NCBI RefSeq assembly: GCF_015207455.1
Contig: NZ_JADEWV010000016.1
Span: forward strand, 1 to 51,005
Source of the DNA: Microcoleus sp. LEGE 07076
GTDB lineage: Bacteria; Cyanobacteriota; Cyanobacteriia; Cyanobacteriales; Microcoleaceae
Direction: 5' to 3'
DNA length: 51,005 bases
Each line of letters starts with the position of its first letter. The stretch's first letter is position 1. The notes below the pieces were generated by a model. The model did not search any database and was not told the DNA's origin. It saw only the letters and a program-made list of their open reading frames with translations. This document shows, one piece after another, positions 28,233 through 36,784 of the stretch. The translations under genes and the position numbers were made by a program.

Positions 28233-29519
28233 ATGAGTGTTATTAGAAAATTTGTAATTTTGGAAGACCGTCAAAAAAGCTTGCAAACGACCATAGATTT
28301 TTTATTAAATTGTAAAGAATACTCTTGGGATAAAATTTATCTGTTTTCTGCTTTTGTTAGTGATTATGGGGTGGAAAAAGTAAAAAAAATTCTTCTACAC
28401 CCTTATTTAAATGAAAATACGGAAGTTGTGATTGCGATCGGAAAAAAAGATAATTTTAATAACCCTAGTGATATTCAAAATTTATTGAAATTTATCAAAG
28501 AATCAACAAAGATTAAAGCTAAGCCTGTTCTTATCTGTCCCAAAAATAACTTTCATATCAAAGCCTATTGTTTTTTAGGTCGTCGTGACAATAGAGAAAT
28601 AGGGTTTTCTATCATAGGGTCATCTAATCTAACCAAGGCAGGTCTTGAATGTGATGGAGAATTATGTATTAGTATCCATAACTTAAATTTAACAAAAACA
28701 TTAATTGCTCGTTTGTCTAAGATATATATTGATTCTAATGAATATAATTTATGGGAAAAAATAATTAACGAGTACAAGAACAATCAATATAATTCATGGG
28801 GGGGAAAAATTAAGGAATTTGAAGAAAAAATTAATAACTATAATGAAGAGTCTCCTGAAAATCAAAATGAAGCTCCCCAACCTCTCGTTAAAGCAGAATC
28901 TAAGTATGTTCAAGATCAAGCACCGATAACCAGCACACCACAAGCTGGTAAATTCATTGAACTAGGTGTCTTGACTGATAGTGCTCTTATTGCCAAGGCA
29001 ACTAATCTCGTTAATGGTAGGGAGAAGATAAATTGTTTTCACTCGTCACCCACAACTCTAGAGGAAGCGAAAGAGGATTTTCGCGAAGGTTCTTTATGCC
29101 TCTTATTTTCAACAGAAAACAAGATATTCCAAATTGTTAAAATCGTGTCTCATAGTTCCGATCAAGAAAATACACAAGGATGTTTTGTAAGATTTCAAGT
29201 AAATGTAACTTATGAGTCTGATGATATTTGTGAAATCCTTGAGAAAGAAGAGTATAAAGAGATAAAAATAGCTGAGAAAAAGTATGAGGAATATAGAGAA
29301 AGGAATGAATACCCTAAATTAGAGTATGCAACTCTAAATAAGTTTGAAAACGAAGTTATGAAAATGCTCAACGATCCGAATTACAAAAAAGGGCTAGAAA
29401 AAGGTAAGAAGAAGATGCAGAAGATGCAATTAGAAGAAATTGACGAACTATTAAAAATTAATGATATCGATTTAATAAAGAAAAAGCTAGAAAAACTCAA
29501 AGAATCCTATTCAATGTGA
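28233..29519 (+). CDS. HKD/phospholipase D-like protein, possible NgoFVII-type nuclease
   Basis: 428 aa, strikingly AT-rich with asparagine/lysine-rich composition, unlike core genes: likely transferred. Seen: N-terminal PLD-like domain (residues 1-160) with one HKD motif, FHIKAYCFLG (His108, Lys110) followed by GFSIIGSSNLTKAGL (Ser130, Ser131, Asn132), typical of the NgoFVII restriction endonuclease-like and helicase-linked PLD family. A single HKD implies dimerisation. A linker (about 215-245), a central mixed domain and a charged helical tail (KGKKKMQKMQLEEIDELLKI) follow. GGAG precedes the ATG. Probably DNA-acting and defence-related; partner genes are not seen. Confidence 0.75.
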   Translation: MSVIRKFVILEDRQKSLQTTIDFLLNCKEYSWDKIYLFSAFVSDYGVEKVKKILLHPYLNENTEVVIAIGKKDNFNNPSDIQNLLKFIKESTKIKAKPVLICPKNNFHIKAYCFLGRRDNREIGFSIIGSSNLTKAGLECDGELCISIHNLNLTKTLIARLSKIYIDSNEYNLWEKIINEYKNNQYNSWGGKIKEFEEKINNYNEESPENQNEAPQPLVKAESKYVQDQAPITSTPQAGKFIELGVLTDSALIAKATNLVNGREKINCFHSSPTTLEEAKEDFREGSLCLLFSTENKIFQIVKIVSHSSDQENTQGCFVRFQVNVTYESDDICEILEKEEYKEIKIAEKKYEEYRERNEYPKLEYATLNKFENEVMKMLNDPNYKKGLEKGKKKMQKMQLEEIDELLKINDIDLIKKKLEKLKESYSM

Positions 29520-29680
29520 CATCAATGTATTCTCAATGCCAACTTAATTTTACAATGGTTATGGGATAAAATCATCGTCTTTACCGCTCATAATAGTAAT
29601 AGCAGGCTTCTTGCAAAAGTACCATTAATTGTCAGAAAATCAAAGATAATTTATTGTTTCAGAGTTTATACTTATCTTAA
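29520..29680. other. AT-rich intergenic sequence
   Basis: No supported gene. Part of a 370-bp gap between the HKD protein gene and the CdiA-CT-like toxin gene, whose second half carries a toxin-like fragment. Confidence 0.4.
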
Positions 29681-29815
29681 GTCTTTGCTAAAAGTTTAAG
29701 TAACTTCTTTGCTGGTAATCCCGTAAGATGGCAGATTGAAGGAACTAGAGATAGTGTTAGTATTAGGGTAATAGTAGAACCTGATGGGAGAGGAATCATT
29801 GTATTGACTAAGTGA
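29681..29815 (+). pseudogene. C-terminal fragment of a polymorphic toxin, EndoU-like
   Basis: After an in-frame stop, 44 codons read ...[19 protein letters not shown] then [17 protein letters not shown]-stop. The RxxVEPDGxGIIxxxP-like ending resembles the last strands of bacterial EndoU-type toxin domains. No start or upstream body is present, so this is a truncated remnant. It sits 75 bp before an intact toxin-like domain, recalling arrays of displaced toxin tips behind CdiA or similar genes. Family identification is tentative. Confidence 0.4.
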
Positions 29816-29889
29816 GAAACCCGGTTCCTTTTCTCAAGTGACTTGGCTCATAATGTGCGATAATTCACCAAAATTTTAAATAACCAAAA

Positions 29890-30327
29890 ATGGTGAATAA
29901 CGGGACTAACCAAACCCCTAAGCAAAATTCGGCTAATTGTGGCAGTATTGATGAATCAGAAAGAGCTTTTGGTGCAGCAGAAAGAGCGATCGCTGAATTT
30001 CTGGAAAGAGAGGGCAAGAATGTTAAATCCTTGGTAGAAAAAACCGATGGAGGTAGAAATCCCGATGCTGAGGTAGATGGAAAACACACTGAATTCAAAA
30101 GTCTGGATGCCGGTGCTACAAGCGCGACAGTAAAAAATCAGATCAACAACTCGATTAGACGAGGCGGACAGGCTAGAGATATAATTATAGATGCTAGGGA
30201 ATCTGGGTTGATAGAGGCTGAGGCTGAACGAGGTTTGCAGAGGGCGAAAAATATTACACGCGGAAAAATTGATAGCGTCCGAATTATTGGCGATCGCTAT
30301 GACATCACTTTTACTGAGTTTCAATGA
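29890..30327 (+). CDS. Orphan CdiA C-terminal toxin-like nuclease domain
   Basis: 145 aa. Resembles CdiA-CT tRNase domains of contact-dependent inhibition systems: AERAIAEFLEREGKNVKSL, then GRNPDAEVDGKHTEFKSLD with a PD-(D/E)XK-like core (Asp59/Asp63, Glu68, Lys70), then TVKNQINNSIRRGGQARDIIIDAR and KIDSVRIIGDRYDITF. Such domains cleave tRNA after delivery into neighbours. Here there is no delivery or pretoxin part and no ribosome binding site before the ATG; it opens MVNNG, reminiscent of the VENN junction of CdiA toxins. Thus an orphan module severed from its carrier, probably silent or kept with its immunity gene. Confidence 0.75.
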   Translation: MVNNGTNQTPKQNSANCGSIDESERAFGAAERAIAEFLEREGKNVKSLVEKTDGGRNPDAEVDGKHTEFKSLDAGATSATVKNQINNSIRRGGQARDIIIDARESGLIEAEAERGLQRAKNITRGKIDSVRIIGDRYDITFTEFQ

Positions 30328-30339
30328 AGGAGGTTTTTT

Positions 30340-30723
30340 ATGTCTCGCACACTAGATATTTTTGTAGACTTTCCCCAAGGACTCGAACATTTAATCAAAG
30401 AATTAGAGTTTATATTGGCTCTCAAGTTCGAGCTGATTTCTGATGGTACTGAAAACTGGTATGAATTTCACAACTCAACAATCACTCTTACTGTAGGAAA
30501 GCATGATTTTGAAAACGATCGAGATATCAAATTTGAAGAATACCCTTATAACCTATCAATCAGAGCGCTGAATATCTCGAATGAACTTGATAGGCAAAAG
30601 TGGCGTGATGATTTTGCTAGTTATGTTTTCCAAAAATTGAAAGCTACAGAAAGCTATCATTTAATGCTGGTGGATGACCTACAAGTGAAGTTAGAGGAGT
30701 TTGCGCCATTGGTGAAGGTTTGA
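30340..30723 (+). CDS. Presumed immunity protein for the CdiA-CT-like toxin
   Basis: 127 aa, 12 bp after the toxin stop with a strong AAGGAGG site. Small, acidic, soluble (LDIFVDFPQGLEHLIKELEF; YEFHNSTITLTVGKHDFENDRDI). No family recognised, but position, size and acidity fit a CdiI immunity protein that binds and blocks its cognate toxin. Better translated by signal strength than the toxin before it, as expected for protection. Confidence 0.65.
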   Translation: MSRTLDIFVDFPQGLEHLIKELEFILALKFELISDGTENWYEFHNSTITLTVGKHDFENDRDIKFEEYPYNLSIRALNISNELDRQKWRDDFASYVFQKLKATESYHLMLVDDLQVKLEEFAPLVKV

Positions 30724-30904
30724 TCGAACATCATAATAGGCTTAGATGAAACAGGAAATTTAAAAGTAGTTTTCCATAGCTTTAAACAAACCGATCGCAC
30801 TTTTTGCATAATTCGGCTCATTTTGGCCCGTAAAGCTAACTTCAGCGATAAATTATCGAATATGTTACACTTATGTCTAGAGAAGAGAAAGGGAGTCAAA
30901 CAAA

Positions 30905-31402
30905 ATGACAACTATTCAATCAATAACAACTGCAACAACATCCCTTTATGAACAGGATTTTAATCTATGGTTACAGGCAACTATCAACTTATTAAAAGAG
31001 GGAAAGTTTGCCGAAATAGATTTAGAGAACTTACTAGAAGAACTGGAAAGCATGGGGAGAGGCGATAAGAATGCTTTAAAAAGTAATTTGAGGGTACTTT
31101 TAATGCACTTGCTTAAGTATAAATATCAGCCAGAAAAACGTACAAATAGTTGGGTGTACACCATTCGCGAACATCGTCAACGCATCCGAGATACATTCAA
31201 AACCAGTCCGAGTTTATATCGCTTTTTTGAAGATATTTTTAATGAATCTTATCAAGATGCTAGGGAATTAGCCGCCGATGAAACAGGTTTATCTATTGCG
31301 ATATTTCCCCCAGAGTCTCCTTTTACTGGAGAAGAAGTTCTTAATCCTGATTTTTTACCGCCTGAGTGCGATCAATCTGAAAATCCTGAAAATATTGAAT
31401 AA
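30905..31402 (+). CDS. DUF29 family protein
   Basis: 165 aa. Seen: family opening LYEQDFNLWLQATINLLKEG, EIDLENLLEELESMG, and the conserved LKYKYQPEKRTNSW region with C-terminal FPPESPFTGEEVLNPDFLP. DUF29 proteins are abundant in cyanobacteria, all-helical, function unknown, often near toxin-antitoxin and Uma2 genes as here. AGGGAG precedes the ATG. Confidence 0.9.
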   Translation: MTTIQSITTATTSLYEQDFNLWLQATINLLKEGKFAEIDLENLLEELESMGRGDKNALKSNLRVLLMHLLKYKYQPEKRTNSWVYTIREHRQRIRDTFKTSPSLYRFFEDIFNESYQDARELAADETGLSIAIFPPESPFTGEEVLNPDFLPPECDQSENPENIE

Positions 31403-31477
31403 TTGAATCAGATATCCTTCTCTGTACCGATCGCTCATAATAGTAACAAGTGAATATGCAAAAGCGAGGAAATGACT

Positions 31478-32017
31478 ATGGTCACTGCTACTGCTGTACA
31501 GGATAATTTTACTGTAGAAGAGTTCATCATCAAGCCGCCCGACAACATGGAATTGGTAGACGGCCAACTTGTGGAGAAAAATGGCATGACACTAAAGACG
31601 GGTAAAATTCAGTCAAGGCTAAGTCGTTACTGGGGAGACTACAAAGATTCCAGCGGACAAGGAGGAGAAGCTTATGTCGAAGTTCCTTGTCGCACTAACC
31701 AACAAATTCGCCGCCCCGATGTCGCTTATCTCACACCCGAATTAGTTGCACAATTTGGCAATCTTGCCACTTTACCCCAAAGCTTTCCCTTAATTGCCGA
31801 AATAGTTTCACCCACCGATATTGCTGAAGATATCTTTCTCAAAGCACAGGAATATTTAGCATCTAGCTGTCAGGAAGTTTGGCTAGTTTTTCCAGAAAGT
31901 TGTTTGATATTCGTGATGACTCAAAATCAAATATTGACATTTAGATCCGGCGATACTGCTAGCACTCAACAAATCTTGCTCGGTTTTAGCATTGAGGTCG
32001 ATCGACTGTTAGCTTAA
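31478..32017 (+). CDS. Uma2 family (DUF820) predicted endonuclease
   Basis: 179 aa from the ATG at 31478 (GAGGA at better spacing than for the ATG at 31472). Different subfamily from the tandem pair at 14.5-15.8 kb. Seen: FTVEEFIIKPPDNMELVDGQ, RRPDVAYLTPE (Asp), LIAEIVSPTD (Glu), KAQEYLASSCQEVWLVFPE. Closely similar to the Uma2 gene at 33595-34134; the two flank the GTPase gene. Confidence 0.9.
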   Translation: MVTATAVQDNFTVEEFIIKPPDNMELVDGQLVEKNGMTLKTGKIQSRLSRYWGDYKDSSGQGGEAYVEVPCRTNQQIRRPDVAYLTPELVAQFGNLATLPQSFPLIAEIVSPTDIAEDIFLKAQEYLASSCQEVWLVFPESCLIFVMTQNQILTFRSGDTASTQQILLGFSIEVDRLLA

Positions 32018-32090
32018 ACTAATACCAATTTATCAAAGTTTTGCAAAAATAATCGGTGTTCAGTTTGCTTCCACAAAGACTGTCCGCACC

Positions 32091-32145
32091 GGTGCGTCGC
32101 TGGGAGATTATCGCTTTTTTTGAGGATTGTAGATAGCGACGCACC
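32091..32145. repeat. Inverted-repeat element, copy 3
   Basis: Arms GGTGCGTCGCT (32091-32101) and AGCGACGCACC (32135-32145) around a 33-nt spacer, related in layout and sequence to the elements at 9863 and 10790. Followed by a GCGCGGACTTCGTTTGTGTG-like dispersed repeat at about 32200. The 290-bp gap up to 32307 holds nothing else recognisable. Confidence 0.65.
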
Positions 32146-32307
32146 CTACGGCTGAAATCAAATTGCTACAATATCCTTGAGACTCCCCCAGTCTCGCGTT
32201 GCGCGGACTTCGTTTGTGTGCCCGTAAACTCCCCGAATTCGATTCGGTGGGCTTAAAATTAAAAATGAATGCTTAATTCTTAATATCCCACCATTCTATA
32301 AACCGCC

Positions 32308-33489
32308 ATGTCAGAAGACTTTTCCCTAGACGAGCTTTTAATCAACAGCTACGAAGCCTTCAAAGATGCAGAAAACCAAGTGGGACAGTGCAATGTTTTA
32401 GTCATCGGTAAAACAGGCGTAGGCAAAAGTACCCTGATTAATGCTGTTTTTCGCCAGCGCTTAGCAGAAACTGGAGTCGGCCGCCCCGTCACTCAAGGCA
32501 TTCGTCAATATACTAAACCGAATTGCCCGATCGCAGTTTACGACACTCCGGGACTCGAACTCAACGCCGAACAAATTAAAATCATTCAATTAAACGTTGC
32601 TAAATTAATTGAAGACCAAAGACTCCTGCACCCCAAAGAACACATTCACGTCATTTGGTACTGCATCAATCACAGCGCTAATAGAATAGAATCTGTGGAA
32701 GAAAACTGGCTAAAAGAAATGGAAGTCAAAGATGTACCAGTGATTTTAGTTCTGACTCAAACTACATCGAAAAAGCCCAGCGAGTTTTTCAAGCAACTGG
32801 AACATATGAATTTGCCAGTCAGTCAAATCATCCCGGTGATGGCAGAACCGGAAGAAATTGATGAGAATTATACAGTAAAAGCTCACGGTTTAGAAAAATT
32901 AGTAGATGCAACTTTTCAACTGCTGCCTGCAGTAGCTCAAAAAGCTTTTGTGAAAGAACAAATTGCAAATATTGCGCTCAAATCGGACATGGCATTTAAG
33001 TATGTAACTGGTTATGTTGCCGGTTCTGCGATTGTCGGTGCGACTCCTGTACCGTTTGCCGATGCGCCGATTTTGATGACGATGCAAACGGCAATGATTG
33101 CGAATATTACTGTGATTTTTGGAATGCCTTTTGATAAGGGATTTATTTCGGCGATGCTGTCTGCGATTAGCGGTGCTGGCGGGGTTACTGCTGTTGGTAG
33201 AAGTATTGTGACTAATTTGATTAAAATGATTCCCGGTGCTGGTACTGTTGTCGGCGGAGCTATTTCCGGTGCAACGGCGGCAACTCTGACGCTGGCCCTC
33301 GGTTTGGCTTACATTGAAGTGCTTAAAACTTATACGAAAGCTCAAATTAATGGGGAACAAATTTCTTTGCAGCAGTTGATGAAAATGTTTGTGGATTTGT
33401 ACAAGGATTATGCTAGTTCGGGACGCAAAACTTTGAGGGATGACAAGCAGAATCAACCGAAGCCTCCCAATCAAATTAATATTGAGTAA
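32308..33489 (+). CDS. GTPase with C-terminal DUF697-like membrane domain
   Basis: 393 aa. Seen: TRAFAC GTPase with G1 GKTGVGKST (34-42), G3 DTPGLE (79-84), and LTQTT at the G4 position instead of NKxD, as in some Era/dynamin-related and DUF697 GTPases. Residues about 235-350 form hydrophobic, glycine-rich helices (YVAGSAIVGATPVPFADAP; GAGTVVGGAISGATAATL) resembling the DUF697/YcjF region that associates with membranes. C-terminus polar. Role unknown; membrane stress or organelle-like dynamics are possibilities. Flanked by two paralogous Uma2 genes. Confidence 0.85.
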   Translation: MSEDFSLDELLINSYEAFKDAENQVGQCNVLVIGKTGVGKSTLINAVFRQRLAETGVGRPVTQGIRQYTKPNCPIAVYDTPGLELNAEQIKIIQLNVAKLIEDQRLLHPKEHIHVIWYCINHSANRIESVEENWLKEMEVKDVPVILVLTQTTSKKPSEFFKQLEHMNLPVSQIIPVMAEPEEIDENYTVKAHGLEKLVDATFQLLPAVAQKAFVKEQIANIALKSDMAFKYVTGYVAGSAIVGATPVPFADAPILMTMQTAMIANITVIFGMPFDKGFISAMLSAISGAGGVTAVGRSIVTNLIKMIPGAGTVVGGAISGATAATLTLALGLAYIEVLKTYTKAQINGEQISLQQLMKMFVDLYKDYASSGRKTLRDDKQNQPKPPNQINIE

Positions 33490-33594
33490 ATTGGGTATTG
33501 GTAGGATATATAGGTTTTCCGCAAGTCCAGTCAGTGAAGATATCGCAAAAAGCACTACAATATCAGTGAATTCTGCAACAGGGAGTAAATAATT

Positions 33595-34134
33595 ATGGTA
33601 ATGGTAGCCGTTTTATCAGAAAATGTTTCTCTAGAAGACTTTATAGCTAATCCCCCGGACGATATGGAATGGGTGGACGGGCAAATCGCGGAGAAAAATG
33701 GCATGACAGTAAAACACAGTAGAATCCAATCTAGACTGGATTTTTCTTGGAGAAGTTACAAGGTATCTAGCGGACAAGGTGGCGAAGTCTATACGGAAGT
33801 TCCTTGTCGCACTGACAGGCGAGTGCGTCGCCCTGATGTTGCTTATTTGACGGCTGAACTTGTTGCTGAATATGGCGATGTTCCTACTTTTCCTCAAAGT
33901 CCGCTGTTGGTTGCGGAAATTGTTTCTCCTACTGATATTGCGGAAGATGTTTTTCTGAAAGCACAAGAGTATTTAGATTCTGGTTGTTTGGAAGTTTGGA
34001 TTGTTTTTCCTGAGAGTCGCTGGATAATGATTGTGATTCAATCTCAAAAGTTAGCTTTTAACTTGGGTTCTACAATCAGCACTCAGTTAGTTCTACCGGG
34101 TTTTAGTGTTGCTGTTGATGAGTTGTTGGGTTGA
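33595..34134 (+). CDS. Uma2 family (DUF820) predicted endonuclease
   Basis: 179 aa. Paralogue of the gene at 31478-32017 (shared PPDDMEWVDGQ, EKNGMT, IQSRL, RRPDVAYLT, VAEIVSPTDIAEDVFLKAQE). Catalytic PD-(D/E)XK-type acids present. GGAG precedes the ATG. Two codons in, a second ATG is an equally good start. Confidence 0.9.
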   Translation: MVMVAVLSENVSLEDFIANPPDDMEWVDGQIAEKNGMTVKHSRIQSRLDFSWRSYKVSSGQGGEVYTEVPCRTDRRVRRPDVAYLTAELVAEYGDVPTFPQSPLLVAEIVSPTDIAEDVFLKAQEYLDSGCLEVWIVFPESRWIMIVIQSQKLAFNLGSTISTQLVLPGFSVAVDELLG

Positions 34135-34405
34135 TGGCAAATATTGGTTAATTAGTTATATTTAACTGCTTTCTGGCAGAGTTCGCCCGTGCTGTTTGCG
34201 ATTGTTTGTGAAAAAATGCTTGACAAAATGCCGTAGCTTGCGGGGCTGGACGCGATCGCACTGCTAGTTAAGTTAATGAAAGTTATTGGCAATAAACAGT
34301 GTAGTTTTAAATTTGCACAAAGTCGCCGACAGCGGTAATATATTTATTGCTTTGTTTGCAAATTTAGCGTAAATTCCGATCGCCATTAAAACCAATAATC
34401 AAAAT

Positions 34406-34723
34406 ATGTCCAAGACTTACACCGTTGAATTACTTCACCAAGGCAATACCTACACCGTAGAAGTTCCCGAAGACAAACAAATTCTGCGCGCCGCTAACGC
34501 CGCCGGCATTGAGTTGCCAAGTTCTTGCAATGCAGGGGTTTGTACCACCTGCGCTGCTAAAGTTATTGAAGGCAAAGTCGAACAAACTGATTGCATGGGT
34601 GTTAGTCCCGAGCTCCAAAAGGAAGGTTACGTGTTGCTGTGCGTTGCTTATCCGAGATCGAACTTGAAGATAGAAACCGAAAAAGAAGATATTGTCTACG
34701 CTCGCCAGTTCGGTAAATCCTAG
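34406..34723 (+). CDS. [2Fe-2S] ferredoxin, plant type
   Basis: 105 aa. Cluster ligands Cys41, Cys46, Cys49 (SSCNAGVCTTCA) and Cys79 (VLLCVAYP). The acidic C-terminal extension ETEKEDIVYARQFGKS and the unusual TDCMGVSPEL stretch mark it as a minor ferredoxin, different from photosynthetic PetF, which has VDQSDQSFLD there. Electron carrier in the cytosol; partner not deducible. Extra Cys63 is noteworthy. No clear ribosome binding site. Confidence 0.93.
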   Translation: MSKTYTVELLHQGNTYTVEVPEDKQILRAANAAGIELPSSCNAGVCTTCAAKVIEGKVEQTDCMGVSPELQKEGYVLLCVAYPRSNLKIETEKEDIVYARQFGKS

Positions 34724-34768
34724 AAATAAACTAAAATTGACCTAAGTATCGATCGCGGTAAAACCATT

Positions 34769-34972
34769 ATGGATCGCCCAATGACCACCCATTTCATTTC
34801 CGCAGAAGTTGACCTCCACGATACCGCCGAAGAATTGCACTCGGCTATTGAAATTGAACTGCAAAAGCACGGGGAACCCCTGCGCTGGGCTGTTACAGAC
34901 GTGGATGTCGATCGCCAAAAAGCTGTGGTAGAAGGCTACGTGCTCGTGGAAGCATCCCCCGCAGCAGCGTGA
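34769..34972 (+). CDS. Small conserved cyanobacterial protein (67 aa), coupled to DUF3326 gene
   Basis: 67 aa. Opens MTTHFISAEVDLHDTAEELH from its second ATG; alpha-beta pattern with ITDVDVDRQKAVVEGYVL-like strand ending. Its stop overlaps the GTG start of the next gene (GTGA), so the pair is coupled. No recognised domain. Part of a probable ferredoxin - small protein - DUF3326 unit. Confidence 0.75.
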   Translation: MDRPMTTHFISAEVDLHDTAEELHSAIEIELQKHGEPLRWAVTDVDVDRQKAVVEGYVLVEASPAAA

Positions 34973-36180
34973 ACCCCCCTCCTTTTACAACGGTTTTGAT
35001 AGTCCCCACAGGCGTTGGAGCCTCGATTGGTGGCTTTGCAGGCGATGCGCTACCGGTGGCTAGGGCGATCGCCCAAATTTCAGATACCTTGATTACTCAC
35101 CCCAACGTCCTCAACGGCGCTCAACTGTATTGGCCGATACCTAACGCTCTCTACGTCGAAGGTTACGCCCTTGACAAATTTGCTGCCGGGTGCTGGGGGT
35201 TGCAACCGGTACATCAAAATCGCATCGGCTTAATCCTAGATGCGGGCATCGAACCAGAGTTGCAGTTGCGCCACTTGCAAGCCGTTGATGCTTGTAGAGC
35301 TACATTGGGCTTGAACATAACTGATTGTGTTTTAACCGATCGCCCCCTGCAAGTAGAATTGCGTATTTCAGAATCAGGGGCATCCTGGGGGACGATCGGC
35401 AATCCCGACAGTTTATTGCGCGCGGCCGAAAAATTGATCCGACAAGCAAAAGTCGAGGCGATCGCCGTTGTGGCCAGATTTCCCGACGACGCAGACAGTC
35501 TCGCCCTCGCCAACTACCGCCGCGGCAAAGGAGTTGACCCCCTCGCTGGCGCGGAAGCTGTCATCAGCCACCTGATTGTCAGAACTTTTAAAATTCCCTG
35601 CGCCCACGCCCCGGCGCTGTCTGCGCTTCCCCTCGATCCGCAGCTTTCCCCGCGATCGGCTGCTGAAGAAATCGGGTATACTTTTTTACCTTGCGTGCTC
35701 GCAGGGCTCAGCAAAGCACCGCAGTTTGTCACCCCTGCTGTGGGACAGGCATCTTGCCTGTCCCAGGTATTGGGCGGGCAAGATGCCCACCCCACAACAA
35801 AGGGCGGGCAAGATGCCCACCCCACAACAGAGAAATTCTATGCAAACAGGCGAGATTTCCAGTCCCATAGCTTGTGGGCCGATCGAGTCGATGCGGTGGT
35901 CATACCCGCCACAGCCTGCGGAGGCAGTGCTATCCTGAGTTTGAGCGGGCGATCGTCGGTACAAATTATCGCTGTCGGCGACAACAAAACCCAGATGCAG
36001 GCTACTCCAGAAAAACTCGGAATCAAAGCTTTGCAGGTAAACTCATATTTAGAGGCGATCGGAGTCTTGGTCGCTTTACGAGCCGGCATCAGTCCAGCTT
36101 CCTTGGGTGCAGACATCTCGTCCCTGCGTTGTTTGGCTGACTCAACTAAACAAATCTCAAATCTAAAACCTCAAATCTAA
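34969..36180 (+). CDS. DUF3326 family protein
   Basis: 403 aa, GTG start overlapping the previous stop. Seen: IVPTGVGASIGGFAGDALPVAR opening (glycine-rich), HPNVLNGAQLYWP, VEGYALDKFAAG, RRGKGVDPLAGAEAVISHL, all characteristic of this cyanobacterial/plant family of unknown function. Odd: at about residues 256-287 it contains GQASCLSQVLGGQDAHPTTKGG, encoded by an intergenic-type palindromic repeat inserted in frame, including a duplicated ten-codon unit. The C-terminus (SKQISNLKPQI) also derives from intergenic-type sequence, so the family's normal end is probably slightly upstream. Confidence 0.85.
   Translation: MNPPPFTTVLIVPTGVGASIGGFAGDALPVARAIAQISDTLITHPNVLNGAQLYWPIPNALYVEGYALDKFAAGCWGLQPVHQNRIGLILDAGIEPELQLRHLQAVDACRATLGLNITDCVLTDRPLQVELRISESGASWGTIGNPDSLLRAAEKLIRQAKVEAIAVVARFPDDADSLALANYRRGKGVDPLAGAEAVISHLIVRTFKIPCAHAPALSALPLDPQLSPRSAAEEIGYTFLPCVLAGLSKAPQFVTPAVGQASCLSQVLGGQDAHPTTKGGQDAHPTTEKFYANRRDFQSHSLWADRVDAVVIPATACGGSAILSLSGRSSVQIIAVGDNKTQMQATPEKLGIKALQVNSYLEAIGVLVALRAGISPASLGADISSLRCLADSTKQISNLKPQI
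35741..35829 (+). repeat. Dispersed repeat inserted in frame in the DUF3326 gene
   Basis: Palindrome TGGGACAGGC / GCCTGTCCCA (35741-35750 and 35756-35765), then a perfect 28-bp direct repeat beginning GGGCGGGCAAGATGCCCACC at 35772 and 35802. Offset is 30 nt, so the reading frame is kept. These motifs are typical of intergenic repeats in filamentous cyanobacteria. Confidence 0.85.
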
Positions 36181-36190
36181 AAGTGATTAA

Positions 36191-36784
36191 GTGGCAGAAA
36201 AAATTCCCGAAAATCCTGAAATTGAACCCTTGACGCGCACCCAAGTTTTAGTAGCAATGGGCGTGACGGCCATTATGTTGCTGGCGGTAGCTAAATTGTG
36301 GTTGCTATTTGGATCGGTATCGCTTTTGCCCGTCAAATTGATCGCAATGGATTTGCTCGCAGGATGCGCGATCGGACTGGCAATTACAACCGGCAGTGCG
36401 ATCGTATATCGCCTCTGGCCCGGTTATCGCCGGAGTGCAGACGTTTACCTAGAAGTAGTCCTCAAACCGCTATTTTGGCCGGATTTAATTTGGCTGGGAC
36501 TCCTACCGGGACTTAGCGAAGAATTGCTATTTCGAGGCGTGATGCTGTCTGCTTTGGGAATGAATTTTACTGGTTTAATTTTATCAAGTTCTTGCTTCGG
36601 CATTCTGCACTTGGGAGGCACGGATCAATGGCCTTATGCTGTTTGGGCAACGGCTGTGGGATTGCTGTTGGGTTACAGTGTTTTAGCTACTGGAAATTTG
36701 TTGGTGCCAATTACGGCTCATATCTGTACAAATTTAATTTCTAGTTGTGTTTGGAAGTGGGAAAATAATCAAGTGAAGCAGTAG
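36191..36784 (+). CDS. CPBP family intramembrane metalloprotease (CAAX-type)
   Basis: 197 aa, multi-pass membrane protein. Seen: metal/catalytic motifs SEELLFRGV (Glu110, Glu111, Arg115), FGILHL (His140) and ITAHICTNL (His177, Asn181), the three conserved motifs of the ABI/CPBP family. GTG start at 36191, ten nt after the previous stop. Substrate unknown; family members process prenylated or other membrane peptides. Confidence 0.9.
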   Translation: MAEKIPENPEIEPLTRTQVLVAMGVTAIMLLAVAKLWLLFGSVSLLPVKLIAMDLLAGCAIGLAITTGSAIVYRLWPGYRRSADVYLEVVLKPLFWPDLIWLGLLPGLSEELLFRGVMLSALGMNFTGLILSSSCFGILHLGGTDQWPYAVWATAVGLLLGYSVLATGNLLVPITAHICTNLISSCVWKWENNQVKQ

